From contig LBTS01000015.1 in assembly GCA_000992165.1 (NCBI GenBank), positions 1 through 33,013 on the forward strand: 33,013 nt of DNA, given 5' to 3'. Both the position numbers and the translations under genes were made by a program. The notes under the pieces are model-generated. The model made no database searches. It was not told the DNA's origin and saw only the letters and a program-made list of their open reading frames with translations. This DNA comes from Candidatus Moranbacteria bacterium GW2011_GWC2_37_8. Its GTDB lineage: Bacteria > Patescibacteriota > Minisyncoccia > Moranbacterales > GWC2-37-73. Shown piece by piece: positions 1-7,387 of this stretch (position 1 is the stretch's first letter; the number at the start of each line of letters is the position of its first letter).

Positions 1-70
1 TGCCAATTGTGGACTTTTCAAAATTAAGATATGATATGTATAGGCATTTAGGGATTTTTTTGATAGTTTA

Positions 71-79
71 TGATATAAT
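71..79 (+). promoter_or_regulatory. Extended -10 promoter of the PP2C-like gene
   Basis: TGATATAAT is a perfect TGn-TATAAT extended -10 box with no convincing -35 element. Transcription would start around base 86, only a few bases before the ATG at 90. The mRNA would therefore be nearly leaderless, which fits the absence of a ribosome binding site. This box is the main reason for preferring the start at 90 over an in-frame GTG at base 9. Confidence 0.55.
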
Positions 80-89
80 TAATTTGCCT

Positions 90-2771
90 ATGCCTTCTAA
101 GAATTCAGTCAACAATAAAGAAGTGCTAAAAGACTTGGAAAAGAAAATTTCCCCAGTTTTAGTTGTTAATAATTCCTCATTGAAACCATATGTGGAACTT
201 TTTGATTATGCTCCGGAGAATATCTATCAGCAACCGCTCGGCTCCCTTGTCGGATTCTTCGAAGTTAAAGAATACAGCGATGATTCAGCCTACGTTGTTA
301 ATTTTTTGACATCAGTTCTAAAAAAGGAATACTACATAAATCCAAAAAGACCTGTAACTGAAAGTTTAGATAGCGCCCTGCATAAAGTGAATATGGCGCT
401 AAGTGAGCTAGCAAAACACGGCAATATCGAATGGCTAGGAAAACTTAATGCGGCTATATGCGTTTTAGAAAAAAACAATACTCACTTTTCAGTAGCTGGT
501 AATGCTAAGATTTTCTTATACCGCAAACTTGGACTGACAGAAATCAGCGAAGATTTAGCATCAGATTCATCTGAACCTCATCCTCTTAAAACTTTTGTAA
601 ATGTTTCCAGCGGAAGACTTGAAAAAGATGACCGGCTGCTCATAACATCTGCAGATATTTTTCATATTTTCTCAACTATTGAATTAAAAAAGAACTTTCA
701 ACGCTTTGAGGGTGAAAAATTCGTGCAGTTTCTCAAAACTGCCCTTTCCAATCAAATGGAAATGATAGCTTCCGTGGTTATTGAAATGTGCGAGATTGAA
801 CCAATAATCACACCTAAGAATGTGGCAGATAAAAAGCCGCTTCGCACAGCGAATGTCTTCAGTGAAACAACTTTTGCTGAAATTCCAGCAAAAGACTTGC
901 CAGCACCAGAATCAATGACCATAATAAACACTCCCGAAAGTGATATAGAATATACGGACCAAAAAACTGGACATATATATGTTCAAGGGGAAGCCACTGA
1001 GCCAAGCGAGAATCCAAAAGCCTCCCTCTATTGGGATTCAGCCAAGGAAAAATTGGGCGAAGGTTGGTATCTGACAAAAAATGAAACGCGAAGACGTTTT
1101 TCACTATACAAAAAACAAATAGCCAAAAAAATAGAGCAACGACGTTTGGAGAAACAACGCCAAGCTGAATTGAAGGAGGAAGAAGAGACTCGAATTCGGG
1201 AAGAAATAGCTCTTCACGAAATTGAACTTGAAAAGCAGCTCGCTGAGCAACAAGAAACTGAAAGAATCCTGTCAGAGAAGCGGGAATTGGAAATACGCGA
1301 AGCTGAAATTATTGAGCAGCAAAAATTAGCTGAGCATCAGCAGGAACAAGAAAATCAAAGGAAGTTAGCTGAAAAACAAGAACTTGCGAAACAAAGACTG
1401 CTGGCGCGTCAGTCCAAAATAACAAAAACTACAGAAGCAGTAGCTGAACCAGCCCAGGAGGATACCCAAAGAGAATTAAGTTTCCAGGAAAAACTGCAAA
1501 GAGCAGTCAAAGAACAGCAGCGACAAGCAGTTATAGATTTACGAACACCTCAAAAGACAAATGCGAGCCAGTCTCAGGCTATTGAGGATAATGAAACAAC
1601 TTTATCTGTACCGATTCATCTTCAAACCGAAATTGAAGAATTAAAAAAACAAGAAAGAAATGAGGCTGTAAAAACCACTGCAAACAAAATAGTAACCGAG
1701 GTCAAACATTTTTTTGAGTCTGCCTTCGAATTCGCAAAAAAACAAACCGCCGCCTTCATTGAAAAAAGAAAAGTGAATTCAATGGACGAAAACCGCGCGC
1801 ACATCATTCCTCGCTTTTCAAAAATAAAAACGACATATTCCCGATTTTCATTGAAACAAAAACTATACGCTGTTGGAATTCTAGCGTTCATCTTTATTGT
1901 ACCTATTTTTATTGCGCGCTATTTAGACAAGCCAAAGCAAGCAACAATCAATGAGCTACAAGCCATTCCCACAGCACAAACTACCCCACTATCTGAAGAA
2001 AAAAATATGAAAGCCAGTACTGAAAAACAAACACTACTCCCTCGCACAGACTTAACTGTCGGCACAATCATTAGCAATGTAGGAGTAGCTACTTTTACTA
2101 AAAATAGCGTTTTAATTTCCGATGGCAATGCTCAATTCAAAGAACATCCCCTTCCAGAGAATCAAGGCTCAATTGTAAATGCCGCATTTATGAATGACCT
2201 CTCACTGATATTAATCATGACTGACCAAAATAAAGTGATTTCATTTAGTCCAATCTCTTTGAAATTCGCAGACAACAACATCAATCTTTCAGGGAAAGCA
2301 CAGGGTAGTTTCATTGGAACATATCTTACCTATCTATACGTTCTTGATTCTGATGCTAATCAAATTTATCGTTACCCTCGCGCCGATGGAGGATTTGGAG
2401 AAAAAACCAATTGGCTGAAAGCCGAAGCTTCACTTTCAGAAACTTCAAGCATGACCATTGACGACAGTATCTACCTGGTACAAAATAATAAGGTCATGAA
2501 ATTTTTCAAAGGTCAACCGCAAGCTCTTAAACTTGAAGATTCGCAAACTGCGATTAATTTTGATCAAATTTATACCACAATCGATTCTGATTCTCTTTAT
2601 GTATTAGATATTGAAAATGCTCGCCTCATTCAATTCGCCAAAGATGGCGGTTCAATCATTTCGCAACATTACAACGAAGATTTAAAAAATGGTTCATCAC
2701 TGACAGTAGATGAAAAAAATAAAGCAGCCTATATTACAACTTCAGAAGGATTGATATCAATTTCACTTTAA
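90..2771 (+). CDS. Membrane protein with degenerate PP2C-like domain, coiled coil and propeller-like C-terminus
   Basis: Unrecognised as a named protein, but its architecture is clear. In the numbering from the upstream GTG at base 9, residues about 28-265 resemble a PPM/PP2C phosphatase fold. The segment NAAICVLEKNNTHFSVAGNA corresponds to the family's strand-strand-GD region, and RLLITSADIF to the usual L-SDG motif. Acidic metal ligands appear replaced (GD to GN, SDG to SAD, and no DGHG), so catalysis is doubtful. Residues about 365-560 are a Glu/Gln/Lys/Arg-rich coiled coil. A single membrane helix lies near 617-640. Residues about 675-920 are beta-rich repeats with YVLD-type strands, like an NHL/YVTN propeller, presumably outside the membrane. 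An inside-out sensory or scaffold role is inference. The ATG at 90 is preferred because the preceding 27 codons look non-coding and overlap a promoter; GTG at 9 remains possible. An intrinsic terminator follows directly. Confidence 0.7.
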   Translation: MPSKNSVNNKEVLKDLEKKISPVLVVNNSSLKPYVELFDYAPENIYQQPLGSLVGFFEVKEYSDDSAYVVNFLTSVLKKEYYINPKRPVTESLDSALHKVNMALSELAKHGNIEWLGKLNAAICVLEKNNTHFSVAGNAKIFLYRKLGLTEISEDLASDSSEPHPLKTFVNVSSGRLEKDDRLLITSADIFHIFSTIELKKNFQRFEGEKFVQFLKTALSNQMEMIASVVIEMCEIEPIITPKNVADKKPLRTANVFSETTFAEIPAKDLPAPESMTIINTPESDIEYTDQKTGHIYVQGEATEPSENPKASLYWDSAKEKLGEGWYLTKNETRRRFSLYKKQIAKKIEQRRLEKQRQAELKEEEETRIREEIALHEIELEKQLAEQQETERILSEKRELEIREAEIIEQQKLAEHQQEQENQRKLAEKQELAKQRLLARQSKITKTTEAVAEPAQEDTQRELSFQEKLQRAVKEQQRQAVIDLRTPQKTNASQSQAIEDNETTLSVPIHLQTEIEELKKQERNEAVKTTANKIVTEVKHFFESAFEFAKKQTAAFIEKRKVNSMDENRAHIIPRFSKIKTTYSRFSLKQKLYAVGILAFIFIVPIFIARYLDKPKQATINELQAIPTAQTTPLSEEKNMKASTEKQTLLPRTDLTVGTIISNVGVATFTKNSVLISDGNAQFKEHPLPENQGSIVNAAFMNDLSLILIMTDQNKVISFSPISLKFADNNINLSGKAQGSFIGTYLTYLYVLDSDANQIYRYPRADGGFGEKTNWLKAEASLSETSSMTIDDSIYLVQNNKVMKFFKGQPQALKLEDSQTAINFDQIYTTIDSDSLYVLDIENARLIQFAKDGGSIISQHYNEDLKNGSSLTVDEKNKAAYITTSEGLISISL

Positions 2772-2790
2772 AACTACTTCGTCTGCAAAA

Positions 2791-2813
2791 AAGCCACCTA
2801 GCAGTGGCTTTTA
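2791..2813 (+). terminator. Intrinsic terminator after the PP2C-like gene
   Basis: A 7-bp stem, AAGCCAC paired with GTGGCTT around a 6-base loop, is followed by a short T run. It lies 20 bases after the stop codon. The run of T is short, so termination may be partial. Confidence 0.7.
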
Positions 2814-2867
2814 AATTACACGCAATACATGGTTCTAAAATCACACAGGCATGCGGCTTTGAAAACG

Positions 2868-3003
2868 TTTTTGCTATCCTGTTTTCCCTGCCTACCGGCA
2901 GGCAGGATTTTCGGCCAATTGATACGAGAGTATCTCTGAGCTTTTGGATAGTGAGTATTTATCCAAAAGCGTGCTCGAAAAAGGAAGCGGGATAGCAAAA
3001 AAA
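2868..3003. repeat. Large hairpin element containing structured repeat R1, copy A
   Basis: An outer 12-bp inverted repeat, TTTTTGCTATCC (2868-2879) with GGATAGCAAAAA (2990-3001), encloses the 20-bp palindrome CCTGCCTACCGGCAGGCAGG (2887-2906) and the R1 core (2908-2985). The R1 core recurs at 16636-16714 with a single-base length difference. It predicts a three-way junction: TTTTC with GAAAA, GATAC-GAGA-GTATC (a GNRA loop), and GAGC...GCTC extended by TTTTGGATA with TATCCAAAA. A wider imperfect inverted repeat, ACGCAATACATGG (2820-2832) and CCATGTATTGTGT (3038-3050), brackets the whole region. No coding capacity is credible here. Confidence 0.8.
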
Positions 3004-3076
3004 CAATATGCACGTCACTAACCTCAATTAACTGAAGCCATGTATTGTGTATGATTCCTTTTTGCTTTGTTATTAA

Positions 3077-3104
3077 TTGACATTTCTTTCCAAATTGATA
3101 TATT
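3077..3104 (+). promoter_or_regulatory. Strong promoter of the unknown structured RNA
   Basis: A perfect -35 box TTGACA (3077-3082) is followed after 16 bases by TATATT (3099-3104), with an extended TGA in front of it. The predicted start is at about 3111, exactly the first base of the closing helix of the RNA. This is among the best promoters in the window. Confidence 0.8.
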
Positions 3105-3110
3105 TAAGTC

Positions 3111-3465
3111 GCCACAGAGAGGCAACTTAAGCAATACTGGACCTTAGCGGATTAGATACCCGCGTCAGCGCCCATTAAGTTTTGGAGTAGGAATTTATCC
3201 GTGGATACCAAGACTAGGGACAGCCAAGCTTGCTGCAGATTCTGAAATGCAAAGCGTTTTATATCTCACTGGACTGGGTCTAGGGGATAGGAATTCTGTT
3301 TTTTGAAGAATCTTGACCCTGCACAATTGCGCTACGGAAACGAGCCACATTGCAAGGTGCGCCAACTAAACGAAATTGACTGATGGATTTTCCACGTACG
3401 TGGAGCCAGATGAGGTCAATTTCAGGCTGATTTTTCTTAAAGGGCTACCTCTCTGTGGCCTTTTT
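3111..3465 (+). ncRNA. Unidentified large structured non-coding RNA, about 355 nt
   Basis: The gene starts at a strong promoter's predicted start site. It is closed by a perfect 12-bp helix, GCCACAGAGAGG (3111-3122) with CCTCTCTGTGGC (3448-3459), followed by TTTTTATTTT, so the closing helix also looks like part of an intrinsic terminator. Internal helices visible by eye are GCGG-loop-CCGC (3147-3163), GGGTC with GACCC (3276-3280 and 3315-3319) enclosing ATTCT with AGAAT (3293-3297 and 3307-3311), a GAAA-capped hairpin near 3333-3345, and a 9-bp helix GAAATTGAC with GTCAATTTC (3372-3380 and 3415-3423) enclosing CCACGTACGTGG. The size and closed-end shape recall RNase P RNA or tmRNA. However, the conserved RNase P blocks (GAGGAAAGTCC and its partner) and the tmRNA ends and tag frame are absent. 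There is no credible ORF. The family is unknown to me. Confidence 0.78.
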
Positions 3466-3476
3466 ATTTTGCATAC

Positions 3477-3507
3477 AAAAAATCCACACGCCCAGGACAT
3501 GTGGATT
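3477..3507 (-). terminator. Second (backup) minus-strand terminator
   Basis: AATCCACA (3481-3488) pairs with TGTGGATT (3500-3507). Read on the minus strand, the hairpin is followed by a run of T (the A tract at 3477-3482). It lies downstream of another minus-strand terminator and separates the ATPase operon from the convergent RNA gene. Confidence 0.6.
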
Positions 3508-3560
3508 CTCTACTATCTTTAATTATACAACTAAATTAATAAAAAGTCAATACTAACGTC

Positions 3561-3586
3561 AAAAACAGCTCATTAGAGCTGTTTTT
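3561..3586 (-). terminator. Intrinsic terminator of the coupling ATPase transcript
   Basis: An 11-bp perfect stem, AAAAACAGCTC with GAGCTGTTTTT around ATTA, lies 33 bases past the ATPase stop codon. It has T tracts on both strands, so it could act in both directions. Confidence 0.85.
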
Positions 3587-3619
3587 GAGTACAAGAATTT
3601 TCAACCTAATTCCTAATTC

Positions 3620-6109
3620 CTAAAAGGCTGTTTCCTTCGTTGCATTTCTCGCAAATCTAGCCCTCTCCATGATTTCCCTATTCACGATATTGGCATCGCG
3701 ACCATACTTCAAACGGGAAAGTTCTTTAAGATAATTAGCAGCTTCCTGATTTCCCCTGGTTGGAGGATTAAAGTTAACATTAAACGGCTTTGATAATTCC
3801 CCATTGACCAGCACACGAGCAAAACCTCTGTAATTATCTACATTCACCAAGTCGCTAGCAGTGAAAACCGGAGCGAATTGTTTTTCTAAAAATTCGCTGT
3901 CCTCAGGTCCAACACGAAGCGCTACCATTGAGCCCACATTACCAAACACGGCTTTAGAGATGTCCTCTTTAAGCTGCCCGATAAATTGATGGGCAATTGT
4001 TAGGCATAGCCTATATTTCCTAGCTTCAGAAAGAATTTGCGAAATAGAATTCGTAGTAACATTTTGGAATTCATCCAGATACAGATAGAAATCACGCCTT
4101 TCATCTTCAGGCATATCGCTGCGCGAGAGTGCATTCATCAATATCTTTCCCACAATCACCATACCCAGAAGGTGCGCGTTAATTTCTCCGATTTTTCCTT
4201 TTGAAAGTTTCACTAATAAAATTTTTCCTCCGTCCATCACTTCACGAAAATTGATAGTGCTTTTTTGCTGGGCAATGATCGGACGCATCATATCATTAGA
4301 AACGAAGGTTGTAAGCTTCGAAGTGATATATGGAACCATATTTGCAAGTGCTGCTTCCCCACCAGCTTTTTCCGCCTCCTTAATCCAAAAGTCGAGAACG
4401 ACTGGATTCTTGCACTTAGTAAGTTTCATCTTGCGGAAATCCTCATCAGCCAAAACCTTGGAAATTTCCATCAAAGTAGAACCTGACTCCGGATCTTCCA
4501 TGATCAATAACATTGCGTTTCTCACATATTGTTCAAACATAGGTCCACCCGTCGCTTTCAAATCATAGAGTTGATCAAAGATTCCAATCATTTCATTGAT
4601 GACGAAAGTTTTTTGCTCAGGGTGAGCCGGATCATATTCGAGCATATTAAGACCAAACGGTCTTTCCATATCAGAAGGATCAAAAACTATCACATCTTCC
4701 GCGCGAGATTTTGGAACCGCGGTTAATATATCCTCGATAGCATCTCCATGTGGATCAATAAAACAAAATCCCTTTCCCTCTCTAGCATCCTGCTTGGCCA
4801 TCTCCTGCAAAAAGTTAGATTTACCTGTTCCAGTTTGACCGATAGCATACAGATGTCTTCTGCGATCAGCATCAGATAGTTTGATTTCAGTTTTTACGCC
4901 GCGGTAATCATTATAACCCAAAACAATTCCTTCTTTGGGAATATTCAAGGGAGGAGGCGCGGCTCCAGCTTTCAACCATTTTATTTTCGGAGTTTCAGTT
5001 GTTGAAATAGGAAAATGGAAAACGCTGGCAATTTCTTCTGTTGATAAAATAACAGCATGGTCTTCATCGAAATTTCTGAAAATGTAATCAAAAGAAATTT
5101 TCTTTTCCTTTACTCGTTTTTGAACTATGAAATGGTTCACGTCATGATTTTCAAACTGAGCAAAAGCATTTTCCATGTGCCCCAGAATTTCATCAGCCTT
5201 TTGCTGACTTGTCGCCGAAGCAACTAATCGAATATTAACTTTAAAACCAGCCTTTCCGGATTTAGCTTCAATCTTTTTGATCAACTCCTGCTCCTCGGGA
5301 GTCAGTTGCACTGATTCTCGTTGCAGAACCTCACTATTAGGTTTATTTTGCAATACTTGCTGATAAATTCCTTTGCCGATGTCCTTAGCAAGTGATGTGG
5401 AATGAGCATCCTTAAGTTGTTTGCCTTGCTGCATTCGATGGGCAACGCCTTGTCCTTGCTTCCTCCATTCCTTACCCGCAGGCCTAAGAATAAGCTGAAT
5501 AGCAGCGCCTTCTCCTTCGGTTTGCAATTTGCTCAAGGCATTGGAAATTTCAGCCAATGGATCAGTTTCCATGTGTTCATAAGTCAAAATTGGCAAAGCG
5601 TGAGAATGCTTAAGTTTGAGCAATGCTGCAGCAGTAAAACTTCCTGGAGAAAAAATAGTGTAGTCAGAAATTTTTTCCACTGAAGCATGTGGAAAATATG
5701 CATGCACTTGCTTCTCAATACTATCTCGAAATTTTTTGGGTACAGCTAAATAAAATTGGATTTCTTCGTTGCCAGCCGGGTTAGCAATTTCCATGGCAAT
5801 ATACGGTTCACTATATAAAAAATGTCCGATAATTGATTTTTTTTCTTTTATATTAGAAAGTGTTGTCAGAAGTTGTTCCATAGATCCGATCTCTTCTTTC
5901 CAAGCGTCGGCATTGTCATTTTGTCCATTCTTTTCTTTGAATATCTTCGTGACACGCACGACTTCCAAATCCATGTTCATTGAGCGGTTGATTTGTGCGC
6001 GATAATTCAAGAAACTACGCAGCACCAAAAAGGCACCAGTCACAAAAACTATTGCCGAAAAACTCCAAGCAAGCGGAATGAGAAATATATTTAGGTCGAT
6101 AGTATCCAT
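3620..6109 (-). CDS. Conjugation-type coupling ATPase (TraD/VirD4/DUF87-like)
   Basis: Membrane-anchored P-loop ATPase of the type IV secretion coupling-protein superfamily, 829 aa. One N-terminal membrane helix (about 10-32) is followed by a roughly 350-residue unrecognised region, then the motor domain. Walker A, GQTGTGKSNF, lies near residue 425, followed by FIDPHGD. Walker B, LYLDEFQNV, lies near 678, followed by the EARKYRLCLTIAHQ segment typical of TraG/TraD proteins. The family couples DNA or protein substrates to a membrane channel by ATP hydrolysis. Here no VirB4, relaxase or pilus gene is adjacent, so the substrate is unknown. Such solitary ATPases are common in Parcubacteria (background knowledge). 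The start ATG has no clear ribosome site. A nested-hairpin element lies directly upstream and two terminators lie downstream. Confidence 0.85.
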   Translation of the reverse strand: MDTIDLNIFLIPLAWSFSAIVFVTGAFLVLRSFLNYRAQINRSMNMDLEVVRVTKIFKEKNGQNDNADAWKEEIGSMEQLLTTLSNIKEKKSIIGHFLYSEPYIAMEIANPAGNEEIQFYLAVPKKFRDSIEKQVHAYFPHASVEKISDYTIFSPGSFTAAALLKLKHSHALPILTYEHMETDPLAEISNALSKLQTEGEGAAIQLILRPAGKEWRKQGQGVAHRMQQGKQLKDAHSTSLAKDIGKGIYQQVLQNKPNSEVLQRESVQLTPEEQELIKKIEAKSGKAGFKVNIRLVASATSQQKADEILGHMENAFAQFENHDVNHFIVQKRVKEKKISFDYIFRNFDEDHAVILSTEEIASVFHFPISTTETPKIKWLKAGAAPPPLNIPKEGIVLGYNDYRGVKTEIKLSDADRRRHLYAIGQTGTGKSNFLQEMAKQDAREGKGFCFIDPHGDAIEDILTAVPKSRAEDVIVFDPSDMERPFGLNMLEYDPAHPEQKTFVINEMIGIFDQLYDLKATGGPMFEQYVRNAMLLIMEDPESGSTLMEISKVLADEDFRKMKLTKCKNPVVLDFWIKEAEKAGGEAALANMVPYITSKLTTFVSNDMMRPIIAQQKSTINFREVMDGGKILLVKLSKGKIGEINAHLLGMVIVGKILMNALSRSDMPEDERRDFYLYLDEFQNVTTNSISQILSEARKYRLCLTIAHQFIGQLKEDISKAVFGNVGSMVALRVGPEDSEFLEKQFAPVFTASDLVNVDNYRGFARVLVNGELSKPFNVNFNPPTRGNQEAANYLKELSRLKYGRDANIVNREIMERARFARNATKETAF

Positions 6110-6121
6110 TATTATTTGTTT

Positions 6122-6316
6122 TTATTATCAAGCGAAGTGAGCGAAATGGAAATTAATTTCCATTTCCGAACGAGCGTAGATATCAAAAGGTTTAATACCT
6201 CGAGGCTTGTCCACCTCGGCGAGCCTCGAACGAGACGGGCCTCGTGAGCCCAAAGGGTCCAGGGCCTGCCTACCGGTAGGCAGGCTTGCCCTGAGGTATT
6301 AATACCCTTTTATTTT
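6122..6316. repeat. Nested-hairpin element R2, copy 1
   Basis: A ~195-bp element made of stacked inverted repeats. It contains GGAAATTAATTTCC, several GAGGC/GCCTC arms, the block CCCAAAGGGTCCAGGGC and the 20-bp palindrome CCTGCCTACCGGTAGGCAGG (6265-6284), and it is bounded by TTTAATACCTC and GAGGTATTAATACC. A relative lies inverted at 31386-31588 and shares TTATTATCAAGCGAAGTG, AGATATCAAAAGG and CCCAAAGGGTCCAGGGC. It starts 13 bases upstream of the ATPase start codon, so it would be the ATPase mRNA leader if transcription begins upstream. The rest of the gap (6317-6463) is AT-rich quasi-repeat of the AATTCCTAATTCCTA type with no gene seen. Confidence 0.8.
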
Positions 6317-6463
6317 CTATTGTGAACTTTTTTATTTGTCTTTTGAATTTCTAATTACTAATTCCTAATTCCTAATTAATTTCAAATTTTTCAATTCCAA
6401 ATTTTGACATTTAGTCATTAGGATTTCATTAGTAATTAGATATTAGAAATTTGATATTTAGTC

Positions 6464-6892
6464 CTATATTTCTTTTATCATTCCATTCTTGACTAAAGCG
6501 TCATGCAAAGCTTCGCCAAGCATGCGGTCATGAAAAGTATCGAGGACAAAATTATCCTGCATATGTTGAGCCACTTTCACTGCATGCACAACGCCTTTAT
6601 TTTGTGCTAAATCAACCAGATGTTGAACTTGAGTTTCAGCGTCAATTTGCACAGCTCCAGTCTGTGCATCATTAGCAACAGAACTTTGATCAAAATCAGT
6701 TGTCTGACCTTGAACTTTAGACAAAATTTTTCCATAACTGTCATCTTTTTCAGCTGCACTTATTTCCTGAGGAATTTCTCGTTCAATATTTGCAAGTGGG
6801 GTATTTTCCGCAGGAGATTCTCCAACACCTCTCAATTTTCCTTCTAAGTTCATGTCAGCATCTTCAATTGGCTCTAGGTTTGATTTAATCAT
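6464..6892 (-). CDS. Hypothetical acidic protein, 142 aa
   Basis: Not recognised. The first 85 residues are acidic, Gln/Ser/Asp-rich and probably disordered. The last 50 form an amphipathic helical segment containing VQHLVDLAQ and LGEALHDALVKNGMI. There is no signal peptide or membrane helix, so it is probably cytoplasmic. It lies between the coupling ATPase and a 110-aa helical protein on the same strand, separated from them by 354 and 86 bases. The shared orientation makes an accessory role in the same module possible, but there is no direct evidence. The start is the ATG at 6892, the only one before the conserved-looking body; no ribosome site is visible. Confidence 0.65.
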   Translation of the reverse strand: MIKSNLEPIEDADMNLEGKLRGVGESPAENTPLANIEREIPQEISAAEKDDSYGKILSKVQGQTTDFDQSSVANDAQTGAVQIDAETQVQHLVDLAQNKGVVHAVKVAQHMQDNFVLDTFHDRMLGEALHDALVKNGMIKEI

Positions 6893-6978
6893 TTTTCGTG
6901 AAACGTGAAGCGCGTAGCGTGGAACGTTTCAAATTCCTACGCTGCGCATTTTACGTTATGCGTTATGCGTTATGCATT

Positions 6979-7311
6979 TTATTTATTCGCTGTCATCATC
7001 TCTTCTTTAAATTCTACCACAATTCCTTGAACCATTTCATCGTAATTATGAATTTTTTCCTTGAAAAATGCTTCCATTTGTTCAGGAATAATATCACCCT
7101 CTGTCATTCTTTCATATTCCTCTCGCCCTTTTTCACCAAGCTTTTCCATCGTTTCCAAGAAAATTCTCTTAAGTAGAACTTCCGTCATCTTAATGATAAG
7201 TTCGTTTTGCTTATCCTGAGAAAGAGTGTCTATGCCTAAATCCTTAATAAGTTGAGCAAGGGCTTGAGATTGTAAATTAGATTGCAATTCATCTGTCATA
7301 CCTGGTAGCAT
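6979..7311 (-). CDS. Small helical protein, DUF5663-like
   Basis: A 110-aa, all-helical, highly charged protein without membrane segments. Its pattern (a short LGIDTL segment, then KMTEVLLKRIFLETMEKLGEKGREEYERM and a C-terminal helix) resembles the DUF5663 family often seen in Patescibacteria; this assignment is from memory and uncertain. It may act as a small adaptor or chaperone for the neighbouring large proteins, which is inference. An in-frame ATG at 7299 is an alternative start giving MTDELQ. It sits 76 bases from the next minus-strand gene. Confidence 0.65.
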   Translation of the reverse strand: MLPGMTDELQSNLQSQALAQLIKDLGIDTLSQDKQNELIIKMTEVLLKRIFLETMEKLGEKGREEYERMTEGDIIPEQMEAFFKEKIHNYDEMVQGIVVEFKEEMMTANK

Positions 7312-7387
7312 AAATTCAAAATGGCCTTTGGCCGATCAGAATTTCTACGTTAATTCTTAATATTTTTTTATTTTATTCATATACTAT

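Noticed and set aside
2804-3013. Short reading frames on both strands (63 and 65 aa)
   Set aside because: They lie within the R1 inverted-repeat element and are produced by it, including LPTGRQ/LPAGRQ peptides from the palindrome.
3147-3163. A 16S rRNA fragment
   Set aside because: Only 13 bases match the 790-loop region; flanking sequence has no similarity to 16S.
3111-3465. Identification of the large RNA as RNase P RNA or tmRNA
   Set aside because: Size and closing helix fit, and one short AGATGA resembles an RNase P 3' block, but GAGGAAAGTCC, the matching partner strand, the tmRNA tRNA-like ends and a tag frame are not found.
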